The notes: generated by a model from the letters alone, not told the origin. A DNA stretch of 19,760 nucleotides from CAYYJS01 sp964472315 (GCA_964472315.1 CAYYJS010000058.1:1-19760), one strand, 5' to 3'; numbered from the stretch's first letter, positions 7,227 through 14,537 are shown. A program made the numbers and translations.

Positions 7227-8309
7227 CTAGAACGCGATCGTCTCGAGGCGGTACCGCAAGCTGCCGGCGCCGGCGGTGGCGGCGGCGTCGACGAGCGCTT
7301 TCGCCAGTCCGCCATCCGATGCCCCGAGCAGCCCCGCCTGCCCGAGCAGGTCGATGGCGGCGGCGTCGGCCGCCACCGGATCCCGTGAAGCCAGGATGCC
7401 AAACAGTTTCCCGGCGGGGGCCGGCGCGTCCATAAGCACGTGAATACAGACGACGCGGTCGTTCAGCACGGCGCGCGCCGCCGATGCGTAGGCGGACACG
7501 GCCGCCCGGTAATGCTCAGGCGTGGCATCCCACGCGTAGGCGATGCCGCCGAAATGCGCGATCTCGACGCACTTGCCGCAGTTGATGCAGCGGGCGGCGT
7601 CGATTTCGACATGCTTCCCCGCCATATGGATGGCGCCCACGGGACATACGCGCAGGCACTGCCGGCACGTATGGCACTTGACCGTATTGACGCGCGGCGG
7701 CGCCATCGCGTGCTGGCGGATCTTGCCGCGACGGGCGGCCAACCCCGTGCCCATGTTGACGAGCGCGCCGGCGACGCCGGCCAGCGGGTGCGGTCGCGGA
7801 CAGGATACGAGCACGAGCCCGGCCGGCACGCCGAGTTCGCCCGCCAGGAAGATCCCCGGCGGCACACGCTTGTCCTCGCGATTGGTCAGTTCGCGATCGC
7901 CATCCAACCCGTCCAACATCACATACGGCACATCGGCGGCGCAGGTCAGCCCGCGCTCGTACGCCGCGACGATGTGCTTGACGCCATCGGTGCGCACATC
8001 GCGATGGCGGTTCGAGGTGTCGCAGACAAAGGCGCTCGCCCGGCGGTCGCGCAACAACCGGGCCACCGCGGTCACGTACTCCGCCGACATCCCGGGGTCG
8101 CCTTCACACGGCTTGACCCCGACAAGCGTGCCTTCCCGGAATATCCGCAGCAACCGGAAGGCGCGATGATCGACGACGTTCACCAACGATCCCATGCGAC
8201 GACGACGCTCCTCGTCGTTGCGCACCGGAATGTGGTAGACGGCCACCGGCGGGTCAACCCTGTCGGCGCCCTTGGCATGTGTCCGGCCTGACTGCGTGTG
8301 CGAACTCAT
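7227..8309 (-). CDS. DUF362-family 4Fe-4S protein, 360 aa
   Basis: DUF362 proteins carry a conserved N-terminal domain and ferredoxin-like clusters; their role is unproven, probably electron transfer in the cytoplasm. The N-terminus VAVYHIPVRNDEERRRRMG and GTLVGVKPCEGDPG fit the family. A complete cluster motif CHTCRQCLRVCP is followed by CINCGKCVEIAHFG, which has three cysteines but Ala where the fourth is expected and His where Pro follows. The ATG starting MSSHTQSG was chosen because the family's first conserved strand lies about 22 residues in; its ribosome site is poor. The GAGGAG-preceded ATG at MGSLVNVV would remove that strand. It lies 111 bp after the U32 gene. Confidence 0.78.
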   Translation of the reverse strand: MSSHTQSGRTHAKGADRVDPPVAVYHIPVRNDEERRRRMGSLVNVVDHRAFRLLRIFREGTLVGVKPCEGDPGMSAEYVTAVARLLRDRRASAFVCDTSNRHRDVRTDGVKHIVAAYERGLTCAADVPYVMLDGLDGDRELTNREDKRVPPGIFLAGELGVPAGLVLVSCPRPHPLAGVAGALVNMGTGLAARRGKIRQHAMAPPRVNTVKCHTCRQCLRVCPVGAIHMAGKHVEIDAARCINCGKCVEIAHFGGIAYAWDATPEHYRAAVSAYASAARAVLNDRVVCIHVLMDAPAPAGKLFGILASRDPVAADAAAIDLLGQAGLLGASDGGLAKALVDAAATAGAGSLRYRLETIAF

Positions 8310-8420
8310 CGGTAGGCGACAGGTATACCACACGGGAGCGAATCCGCAACCCCATCCGCATCCCGACAGATTCCCGTTCCGCCCATGCGCGGGGCCGGTG
8401 GAGGCCACCGACCCGCGGGA

Positions 8421-10916
8421 TCAGACCAGGACGCGGCGGAAGTTCGCCGTGTGCGTCCCGGCCGGCGTCCTGCCGTCCCGGAGCGCTTCCCATACCTCCC
8501 GCACCGCGACGGCGCCGGGCGGGGACCACGAAAAGTCGGCGCGCGCATAGCGGACGCCGCGGCGTCGCAAGTCCTCCATGTGTCCCGCCAGGCAGAACGG
8601 CGACTGTGCGACGGTCACCCACCGCGCATCGCGCCGGTACGTCATCACCCGTCCGCCACGCCGGTTCACGAAGATCGTCGCGGCCTCATCGGGTGCCGCC
8701 CCCGGGGTCACCGGCGCCGTCTCGGAGATGAACAGCGGCGTCTGTTGCCAGACCAGCGCCTCCACCGCCGGACCCTCCGCGCCGACCAGAGCGGCGAGAT
8801 TCGTCTCCGAGTCTTCCGGCGAAGCCACGCTGCGCCGGATGCCCCATTCCGCCAATTGCCCGCGCGCCAGGTGGTTGAGCCCATAGCACGGCCAGTCAGC
8901 CGTGAGGTCGAGCGGCGCGCCGCCCGCCTGCCGTCGCAGCAGCCATGCCCCGGCCAGACCGGCGCATTCCCAGCGCGTCCATCCCTCCGCCACGAGCCCG
9001 GCCACCGTCGCACGCAGCGCCGCTTCTTCATCCGTATCCGTCGCCGCCGCGTCGCGCCCCGTCGGCGGCCATGCCCGGGAGATCATCGGCAGCGCCAGGC
9101 GTACGCGCGACCGCGGCAACACGGCAAGCCAGGCATCCAGTCGCTCGCGCAGCACCGTCAACGGCAGGTGCATCACGTCCAGAATCACTTCCTCGGCGTC
9201 GGCCAGCCATGGGCAAACGTCGCCGTCCAGGTTAACCTTGGCGGTCCGGAGCCACGCGCCCTCCGCCTCCCGCCGCGCGGCCTTGCCGGTATCGGTCAGA
9301 CGCCGGCACACCTCCGCGCGCCGTGCCGCGCGACGCGCCTCATGATCCGCCGAAAGTTGAGCGAACAGGTCCCGCCGCGCCACATTCAGCGCCGACGGCG
9401 GCGCATACAGGCCATGTGGATCGCGCACCTCCAGCGCGCACACGCGCCACGGGGCCTCGCCGGCGCGGTCCAGCGCCCGGCGGATCGCCGCCGGCGTTTC
9501 CGCCGACTGCCGCGCGGGCGCCAACGTCCCCGGCGTCTCGACGGTCGCCGACAGCGGCGCCGCCTCGTCGGTCCGCGCCTGCATCGTAAAACCGTCGGTC
9601 CGCAGGTCGACAACCACGCGAACCGGCCGGGCCGGACGCATCCGCGTCGCGCGCGGCGTGGTCAGCGTGTAGCGCCGCCGCACGGCCTGCGACGCGGAAC
9701 AGAAGACCGGGGCGCCGACCGGCAGATCCGGCACATCGGACGCCGGGAGCCGCACCTCGATGTCGAGTCCGCCCGGCAACGCGAACTCCGCGCGATTCCC
9801 GCCCGCGCGCCGCAGGCGGTCGACGGCAAACCCATACGGTCGGCCGCCCGACGGCGTCTCGATCTGCAGGCCGTCATGCTTCTCCAGCGCGCGCGCCGAG
9901 TGGAAGCCGAGCCAGCACCCGCCATCGCGGTCCCGACGCACGGCCGACACGGCGCCGATGAGGGCGCCGCGATGGCCGACGGCCGTGGGATCGATAATCG
10001 TCCCGGCCGGGGTCTCGCGGGAGGACGCGTACAACTGCGTCCACGGCCGGCTGAAGATCGTCTGCAAGTCCTGGATCAGCCCCGTCTCCTCGTCGGGCGA
10101 CAGCCGTCCATCGAGCTTGCGGCGATAGAAGTCGGTTACCGCCGCCACATAGAGCGCATTCTTCATGCGGCCCTCGATTTTGAGTCCGGCGATACCGGCC
10201 CTGGTCAACTCGCCCACGAGCGGCGACAGGGCCAGATCGCGCATCGAGAACGGATGACCGACGGCGCCGCGCCGGCCGTCGGCGCCGAGGCGCGCGAACG
10301 GCTCGCGACAGCAGTAGGCGCAGCGTCCGCGGTTGCCGCTGTGCCCGCTCTGGTGCGAGGAGAACAGACAGAGACCGCTGTAGGCGTAGCACAAGGCGCC
10401 GTGAATGAAGACCTCGACCTCGATGCCGGCGGTCCGGCCGAGGTGCGCGGCCTCGGCCGGCGAGAGTTCGCGCGCGGGCACGACACGCCGGAACCCGAGT
10501 TCGGCCAGGGCCAGCGCCCCCGCCGGACTGTGTACGGCCAGTTGCGTGCTGGCGTGCAGGCGCAATCGAGGGAAGGCCTCGCGGGCCAGCCGCGCCACCC
10601 CCAGGTCCTGCACGATGATCGCATCGGCGCCGGCGTCGTCCACCGTTTCGATCGCCTCGGCCGCCGCGGACAGTTCATGCTCCTGAACGAGGGTGTTCAG
10701 GGCCACATAGACGCGGGCCGGCGGCGTGCGTCCATGGGCCAGCACGACCATGCGCCGCAGGTCATCGGGCGTCACGTTGACGGCCTCGGCACGGGCCGAA
10801 AAGCGGCCCAAGCCGGTGTACACGGCATCCGCCCCATACTGCAGCGCGGCGCAGGCGGCGGCAAAGTCGCCGGCCGGCGCCAGCAATTCCGGGGACGGGA
10901 TTTCACGGTGTGTCAC
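8421..10916 (-). CDS. peptidase U32-family protein (RlhA/TrhP-like), 831 aa
   Basis: U32 proteins were named as collagenases, but characterised bacterial members (RlhA, TrhP) are RNA hydroxylation enzymes for 23S rRNA or tRNA. The family signature is clear: PELLAPAGDFAAACAALQYGADAVYTG at the start (landmark at about 9-35), VEVFIHGALCYAYSGLC near 167-183, then NRGRCAYCCREPF with the conserved cysteines. The C-terminal third has further conserved blocks (about 640-800) including FISETAPVT and VAQSPFCLAGHMEDLR. At 831 residues it is longer than E. coli RlhA (about 650). The GTG start precedes the first conserved block; its ribosome site is weak (TAGG). Substrate cannot be read from sequence. Confidence 0.85.
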   Translation of the reverse strand: MTHREIPSPELLAPAGDFAAACAALQYGADAVYTGLGRFSARAEAVNVTPDDLRRMVVLAHGRTPPARVYVALNTLVQEHELSAAAEAIETVDDAGADAIIVQDLGVARLAREAFPRLRLHASTQLAVHSPAGALALAELGFRRVVPARELSPAEAAHLGRTAGIEVEVFIHGALCYAYSGLCLFSSHQSGHSGNRGRCAYCCREPFARLGADGRRGAVGHPFSMRDLALSPLVGELTRAGIAGLKIEGRMKNALYVAAVTDFYRRKLDGRLSPDEETGLIQDLQTIFSRPWTQLYASSRETPAGTIIDPTAVGHRGALIGAVSAVRRDRDGGCWLGFHSARALEKHDGLQIETPSGGRPYGFAVDRLRRAGGNRAEFALPGGLDIEVRLPASDVPDLPVGAPVFCSASQAVRRRYTLTTPRATRMRPARPVRVVVDLRTDGFTMQARTDEAAPLSATVETPGTLAPARQSAETPAAIRRALDRAGEAPWRVCALEVRDPHGLYAPPSALNVARRDLFAQLSADHEARRAARRAEVCRRLTDTGKAARREAEGAWLRTAKVNLDGDVCPWLADAEEVILDVMHLPLTVLRERLDAWLAVLPRSRVRLALPMISRAWPPTGRDAAATDTDEEAALRATVAGLVAEGWTRWECAGLAGAWLLRRQAGGAPLDLTADWPCYGLNHLARGQLAEWGIRRSVASPEDSETNLAALVGAEGPAVEALVWQQTPLFISETAPVTPGAAPDEAATIFVNRRGGRVMTYRRDARWVTVAQSPFCLAGHMEDLRRRGVRYARADFSWSPPGAVAVREVWEALRDGRTPAGTHTANFRRVLV

Positions 10917-11125
10917 GCCGCGAACCTAGACCGCGCCCCCCCACCCCCGCAAGCCGAATCGCCCGACGCAACGGGCCGGAGACGGTTGGCGGGGGTTTTG
11001 CCGATCCCACATGCGCTATGGGTCGCTTTGCCGCGACACTGAACTGGTCCCTTTTCTCGCCCGTGCGCGTCATTGACGGCGCGTAGCGCGGACAGGCGGC
11101 GGCGGGCGCCCCGCGGCGCACGCGC
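10917..11125. other. intergenic, no gene seen
   Basis: Separates the U32 start from the end of the URO-D-like pseudogene. No convincing ORF or promoter; a GC-rich self-complementary stretch lies around 11100-11125. Confidence 0.4.
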
Positions 11126-11353
11126 TCACGCGTCGACGAAGCGCTCCAGCAGCCGTTCGACGTCGGCCTCGGCGGCATGCTTGGCCGGGTGCCCGGCCTG
11201 GAAAGCGCACGACCGAACCGCGGGTTCGGCCCGTTCGGGTTCGCGCCCACTGATGGTGAAGTGCAGCAATGGCCTCTCAAGATCGCCCGCCTACCACCGG
11301 CGGCTCGTCTCCTTCACGGCATCCCAACGCACGGCATCGAACCGGATCGCCAT
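11126..11353 (-). pseudogene. remnant of a uroporphyrinogen-decarboxylase-like gene
   Basis: A strong ribosome site (GAGGAG, 7 bases upstream) precedes an ATG encoding MAIRFDAVRWDAVKETSRRW, an amber codon, then AGDLERPLLHFTISGREPER. This matches, from memory, the N-terminus of URO-D-like proteins, where the segment reads WWAGELERPL; the stop is therefore best explained as TGG to TAG. After about 45 codons the frame ends in AEADVERLLERFVDA, which resembles a C-terminal helix, so most of the ~350-residue middle appears deleted. Both lesions make a functional product unlikely. Confidence 0.6.
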
Positions 11354-11432
11354 AGGTCTCTCCTCATGCAGTCGCGTGATCGCGAACGGTATCCATCCGT
11401 TGTCCCGTCCTGCGATTGTAATTGTGGCTCCC

Positions 11433-11459
11433 GCCCCTGCCGCCTTGCGCGGCAGGGGC
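11433..11459. repeat. palindrome 1 of a three-hairpin cluster
   Basis: GCCCCTGCCGC and GCGGCAGGGGC pair perfectly (11 bp) around the 5-base loop CTTGC. Confidence 0.8.
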
Positions 11460-11465
11460 GCAAGA

Positions 11466-11495
11466 TTGGCGGGAAAAGCGCGCTTTTCCCGCCAA
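11466..11495. repeat. palindrome 2: perfect 30-bp inverted repeat
   Basis: TTGGCGGGAAAAGCG is followed at once by its exact reverse complement, with no spacer. It could act as a protein site, extrude as a cruciform, or terminate transcription. Confidence 0.85.
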
Positions 11496-11496
11496 A

Positions 11497-11538
11497 CCGA
11501 TTCACCCGCGCCACAGGCGCGACTGGCGGGCGAATCGG
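11497..11538. repeat. palindrome 3: nested imperfect inverted repeat
   Basis: Outer arms CCGATTC and GAATCGG (continuing CCCGC/GCGGG after one mismatch) surround an inner CGCGCC-ACA-GGCGCG hairpin. Confidence 0.6.
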
Positions 11539-11626
11539 CTTGTCGGCGGAATGCGTTGTGCTATACTATCGGTGATGAGAACGATGAACCATACCGTAGA
11601 CCGCGAAGCAGAAAAGGGGGAGTCCT

Positions 11627-11893
11627 ATGAACCTCCTCCAAGTAGTCCTCTATCTGGCGGTAGGATGCGGCGAGTGGTATCTCGCCTTGCGTCGGACTTT
11701 GGCCTGTGCGCGACAGGAGAAGGCCCTGATGGTTGGGATTGTTTTTATCGAAAATCTCTTGGGGTTATGGGTGTTGTCGAATTTCGTCCGCACAAACAAC
11801 TGGTTTCTGGCTTTGAGCTATGCGTCGGGCGCCTCGCTCGGGGCGCTGATCGTGGCCTGCATGAATGAGAAGCGTTCCGGCAAGCAGGCGTGA
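11627..11893 (+). CDS. small multi-span membrane protein, DUF5698/DUF2179-like, 88 aa
   Basis: GGGGGAG lies close before the ATG. Three membrane helices are likely: about 3-20, 35-53 (VGIVFIENLLGLWVLSNFV) and 59-79 (WFLALSYASGASLGALIVA). The pattern of a central IEN motif and a final Gly/Ala-rich helix recalls the membrane domain of DUF5698/DUF2179 proteins, but no C-terminal cytosolic domain is present. I place it there only tentatively. It is on the opposite strand to the TA cassettes next door and lies just right of the palindrome cluster. Confidence 0.65.
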   Translation: MNLLQVVLYLAVGCGEWYLALRRTLACARQEKALMVGIVFIENLLGLWVLSNFVRTNNWFLALSYASGASLGALIVACMNEKRSGKQA

Positions 11894-11922
11894 TGGCGCC
11901 ATTCCGGACAGTCGGCTATTCG

Positions 11923-12012
11923 TCAACGAAGCCTTCCCGTGCCATCGCGCGCAGAGGGCTCTGCCCCTTCTCTCGCCTCCATAAATAGGACATTCGTATC
12001 AACAACGAACAT
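11923..12012 (-). pseudogene. truncated PIN-domain gene (N-terminal fragment)
   Basis: An ATG opens MFVVDTNVLFMEA, the first strand and catalytic aspartate of a PIN nuclease, then runs out of similarity and stops after 29 codons. It lies directly after the intron fragment on the same strand and is probably what is left of a further toxin gene. Confidence 0.45.
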
Positions 12013-12059
12013 GCCGAGCCTTCCATAACATTGTAGGCGCTTCAGGCATTCGCGTGGGA

Positions 12060-12272
12060 TTGGCGGAAGACGTCACACCTTGTATCCGGTTCCTGTCTTG
12101 TCCGACGTAGCCTCGCGCGAAGTCGGATCGTCGCCCCGTGCCTTTGCGTTGGACTTCCTCCGGATGCCCTCTCGCGGGAACGCCCTTGCCCTTTCGCCAA
12201 CCTTTCGGTTCTGCGCGCTTACTTGGGCAGAGATCTTTCACCTCCTAGTTACGATGCATGTCCTGCGCACAC
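12060..12272 (-). mobile_element. 5' fragment of a group II intron (domain I)
   Basis: On the minus strand the sequence starts GTGTGCGC and continues with TAACTAGGAGGTGAAAG, then a CGAAAGGTTGGCGAAAGGGC-like stretch, GGGCAAGGGCGTTCCCG and CATCCGGAGGAAGTC. This is the characteristic 5' region of bacterial group II introns as I remember it (GUGYG start, GGAGGUGAAAGUCCUC, GGCAAGGGUGUCC). No reverse transcriptase, domain V or 3' end follows, so it is a truncated copy. Its 5' end lies 5 bases after the L' arm of the attC-like hairpin behind the nucleotidyltransferase gene, where the R' box should be. Confidence 0.65.
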
Positions 12273-12330
12273 GTCGTGAATCAGGCTTTGGCGCGCTAGC
12301 GGCAATAGCCTGCATTCATCTTGTTCGCAC
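12273..12330 (-). other. attC-like site after the nucleotidyltransferase cassette, R' box lost to the intron
   Basis: Reading the minus strand: R''-like GTGCGAAC, 5-base spacer, L'' arm GAATgCAGGC, 21-base loop, L' arm GCCTGATTC, 5-base spacer ACGAC, then the intron start. The two L arms are fully complementary except for one extra G in L'', the extrahelical base expected of integron attC sites. Confidence 0.5.
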
Positions 12331-12336
12331 TCTTCA

Positions 12337-12780
12337 TTATTGTCCAAGCTCTTCGACGTCACCTTTGTCTCTAATCCGTGGTGTGGCTTTCTTGTTCTTC
12401 ACAAGGTCCGCCAGGCCAATGAACGTAGCATCAACATTGCCATATCTCCCCCTGACGGCGTTGGGTCGTGCTTCTTCGAATGTAACGCCGTCTATCTCGT
12501 TAAGTAGATCGACCCGTGCAGGTGCAATTCCGAAAGTCAGGACATTGCCGGCTGTTGTAAAAGCATCCAGCGGTAGATCTTCTTCTCGGAAGCCGAATTT
12601 AACCAGAGCTTGTCGCAGGCGTATGGCATTCTCGCTGGTCAAGCGAAAGAACAGATCGATATCTTTGGTAAAGCGCGGATAACCATGATACGCGACGGCA
12701 TAGCCCCCAACGATCATGTACTCAATCCCGTGCTCTTCGAATAATCGTAACAGTTCTTCGAAGTCGGGATGGATATTCAT
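12337..12780 (-). CDS. MNT/AbiEii-like nucleotidyltransferase, TA toxin candidate, 147 aa
   Basis: The nucleotidyltransferase core is plain: IVGGYAVAYHGYPRFTKDID (Gly25-Gly26, Asp40 and Asp42) with a third acidic residue in RVDLL (Asp91). Proteins of this class transfer a nucleotide to RNA, tRNA or a partner protein, and many act in TA systems. GGAAGG lies before the ATG. The gene overlaps the upstream small ORF by 59 bases in another frame, as is usual, from memory, for this pair. An attC-like hairpin follows within 10 bases of the stop, which makes it look like an integron cassette. Which member is the toxin is inference. Confidence 0.78.
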   Translation of the reverse strand: MNIHPDFEELLRLFEEHGIEYMIVGGYAVAYHGYPRFTKDIDLFFRLTSENAIRLRQALVKFGFREEDLPLDAFTTAGNVLTFGIAPARVDLLNEIDGVTFEEARPNAVRGRYGNVDATFIGLADLVKNKKATPRIRDKGDVEELGQ

Positions 12781-12907
12781 AGAGGAACCTTCCTGCTTCT
12801 ATCCGGAGTCTCTCAAGCTCGTTCAGACGAGAATCGGGGGACTGCGCCTGCCAGAAAGCTCGGTCTCGGCTAGCCTGTTCTGCATGGGTTGTAATGGTTA
12901 TTTTCAT
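12722..12907 (-). CDS. small partner (putative antitoxin) of the nucleotidyltransferase, 61 aa
   Basis: This short ORF has the pattern of small proteins found just upstream of nucleotidyltransferases: a segment with DRAFWQAQSPDSRLNELERL, then a basic end RLRRTVTIIRR. The last 19 codons overlap the next gene. No Shine-Dalgarno is visible; TAGACT lies 9 bases upstream of the ATG with TGGAAA a further 17 bases up, so transcription may start almost at the initiation codon. Function as antitoxin is inferred from position. Confidence 0.65.
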   Translation of the reverse strand: MKITITTHAEQASRDRAFWQAQSPDSRLNELERLRIEAGRFLYEYPSRLRRTVTIIRRARD

Positions 12908-13281
12908 GCCAGATTCAGTCTAGCTGTTAAAGATTTGAATTTCCATCATTTTTGGCACCTACTCAGCTACCAGACCAGGGCCATTTCATCTGCAAGGCCC
13001 GGACGGGGGCGAGGTTGCCGTTCTGGCACCGTGTCATTCGTCCGGTTGGTTGCCGCGTGCCAGGGCGTCGAATACGCCGGCGCCGAAGCCTTCCGCCGAG
13101 GTTGCATGATGTCGCGCCGTGTCGTGTGATCGTCGTGCTCGTGCCGGGAGGCGGTTGTACCGTGTGCGAGCGCGAAGCGCCGCGCACGAGTTCCGGAGCG
13201 TTATCATGACTACGTTCAAGAGCGAAGCAATTCGAGCACATTGGCAACCGTCATGCGACGGCTCCAGGATTTCACGAGCGC
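12908..13281. other. 374-bp intergenic stretch, no gene recognised
   Basis: The cassette promoter region occupies 12917-12945. The remainder has open minus-strand frames (for example one ending FGAGVFDALARGNQPDE) without a ribosome site or recognisable domain. A GC-rich hairpin, GTGCG/CGCAC-based, lies around 13160-13190. Confidence 0.4.
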
Positions 13282-13911
13282 TAAGGGACATGTCAGTCGT
13301 CGACTTGGCCGGCATATGGGCCAGTTGAGCGTGTGGATTCAGTGAGGCGAGGGCTGGATGCGCGGTGTTTGCGTCCTGGTTTCAACATCCACGCGTGGAC
13401 GCGGGGCGCTTGAGACGCGCTTGCGACCGCATTTCGGCAGACTCCGTCCGTGGAGGGACAAGCGTCGTGAATGATCGGCGTGGAACGATCTGTCAGCCGC
13501 TGGGCGCGATCGGCGTCAGACGCAGGTCGCGCATGGTAAACAGCCCCGGCGTGGCCACGTTCCGCAGTTTGCGCGGTCCGCTGCGGCGTTTGAGCCCGAA
13601 TTGGTCACGGTGCGCCAGAATGGTATGTCGAAAATCGTGTACGTCAGCACCCGCACCCCGGTGAAGTTCTCGGTCTGCCGTATCAACTTGCCGCAACCGC
13701 TCCTTCTCCGTCCGATCCGGCGCAAACCGCCGCTCGATCACCCGCGAAATCACATGGTAGTAAGACAACCCCGATCCCCGCACCCGTGCGATCCTCATGT
13801 CAACCTCCTATGCCCTGCCCCGAAACCGCCCCGCGCATCCATCTCTCACGACAACCCGTACCCTTTTCCCGCCCACGCCAGCGCGCAAGCTAATAGATGG
13901 TATGTCCCTTA
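13282..13911 (-). mobile_element. decayed RAYT (REP-associated tyrosine transposase) element
   Basis: A 10-bp inverted repeat, TAAGGGACAT at 13282-13291 and ATGTCCCTTA at 13902-13911, brackets a broken Y1-type transposase gene. Such AAGGGACA termini are, from memory, common around RAYT genes. Bases 13320-13492 inside it hold nothing recognisable apart from the 12-bp palindrome TCCACGCGTGGA. Confidence 0.5.
13493..13798 (-). pseudogene. frameshifted, internally deleted RAYT transposase
   Basis: AGGAGG precedes an ATG encoding MRIARVRGSGLSYYHVISRV, the hallmark N-terminus of REP-associated tyrosine transposases. After TEKERLR one base (near 13688) shifts the frame; the other frame continues KLIRQTENFTGVRVLTYTIFD. 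There the family normally reads DNHFH, the metal-binding histidines; instead the sequence jumps to a C-terminal block in the first frame, FGLKRRSGPRKLRNV and TMRDLRL. About half or more of the protein, with the HUH site and probably the catalytic tyrosine, is missing. It cannot be active. Confidence 0.75.
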
Positions 13912-13964
13912 TCGCTTTGCCGGAGCCGCGGCTAGCGGCGATAGGCAGCAGGCCCTTGTTCGCC
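13912..13964 (-). other. degenerate attC-like site after yafQ, R' box occupied by the RAYT element
   Basis: Minus strand: R''-like GGCGAAC, AAGGG, L'' arm GCCtgctGCC, loop, L' arm GGCtccGGC, spacer AAAGC. The R' box should fall at about 13907-13913, exactly across the end of the RAYT element. The arms pair as two 3-bp blocks with an internal loop, weaker than in the other sites. Confidence 0.35.
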
Positions 13965-13971
13965 GCGGCCA

Positions 13972-14235
13972 TCAGAAGAGGTCACTGTGGGTGCCGGTTC
14001 GTTCGAGCCGCAGTTCGTCGTCCGTCTTTCTGTATATCAGGACCCAGTCCGGCTCGATGTGACAGTCGCGCCGGCCTTTCCAAGCACCTTTCAAGGGGTG
14101 GTCCAGGTTTTTCGGAGGCAACGGCTTCCCTTCGATGAGAATGCTCACAGCCGCAATGAGCTTCTTCTGGTCCTTGCCTTGCCGGACTTGGCGTCTGATG
14201 TCCTTCCTGAACTGCGAGGTCTGCGAGAGCTTCAT
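13972..14235 (-). CDS. yafQ: YafQ-type mRNA interferase toxin, 87 aa
   Basis: YafQ is a RelE-superfamily RNase that cuts mRNA on the ribosome. The sequence follows E. coli YafQ closely: DHPLKGAWKGRRDCHIEPDW and a terminal RTGTHSDLF. The catalytic residues have direct counterparts: His46, His59, Asp63, His83 and Phe87. Its ATG overlaps the antitoxin stop as ATGA. A degenerate attC-like hairpin follows within 10 bases of the stop. Confidence 0.92.
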   Translation of the reverse strand: MKLSQTSQFRKDIRRQVRQGKDQKKLIAAVSILIEGKPLPPKNLDHPLKGAWKGRRDCHIEPDWVLIYRKTDDELRLERTGTHSDLF

Positions 14236-14492
14236 TCCTTCCAGCTCGCAACCATCTGGACCACAGAATCAAAGGTCTCGATTTCCTCGCCGCGGTCACT
14301 CTTGTCCAACGTGCTCGCGGTCAATCTGTTTGGGACCCGCAATTCGAGAGGGAAGGCCCCCCGAAGGGCGATCTGTCGATACAGCAGGCGGACAGCATCC
14401 GTGGGGGTCATGCCGATCTTATGAAGAACCCGTTCGGACGCGGACTTCGTCTTCGCGTCTATTCTTGCATGAACTGTTGCTGTGCTATTCAT
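14232..14492 (-). CDS. dinJ: RelB/DinJ-type antitoxin, 86 aa
   Basis: The N-terminal ribbon-helix-helix (STATVHARIDAKTKSASERVL then IGMTPTDAVRLLYRQIALRG) is that of DinJ/RelB proteins, with a C-terminal toxin-binding tail. It pairs with YafQ and should repress their operon. I chose the ATG at MNSTATVHAR because homology starts there. It has no Shine-Dalgarno; TACAGT ends 6 bases upstream with GTGACT 16 bases further up, so a leaderless message is possible. An ATG at 14519 with AAGG upstream would add nine residues. Confidence 0.85.
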   Translation of the reverse strand: MNSTATVHARIDAKTKSASERVLHKIGMTPTDAVRLLYRQIALRGAFPLELRVPNRLTASTLDKSDRGEEIETFDSVVQMVASWKE

Positions 14493-14537
14493 GAGGAGAC
14501 TGTAGCACATCTGCATCATTAGTCACGCCTTTTCTCG

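Noticed and set aside
11043..11058. TGGTCCCTTTT as a second RAYT terminus near the URO-D remnant
   Set aside because: Only a partial match to the AAGGGAC-type end, with no partner repeat or transposase nearby.
11999..12241. 80-codon minus-strand frame as a small basic protein
   Set aside because: It coincides with the conserved RNA sequence of the group II intron 5' region, which explains the open frame.
12273..12330. Simple intrinsic terminator instead of attC-like site
   Set aside because: No T-run, and the single extrahelical base plus an R''-like box at the toxin stop recur in two further sites. It remains the main alternative, because group IIC introns also insert after terminators.
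12963..13315. Overlapping minus-strand open frames as a possible gene
   Set aside because: No ribosome site, no recognisable domain, unusual Arg/Thr/His-rich composition; left as intergenic.
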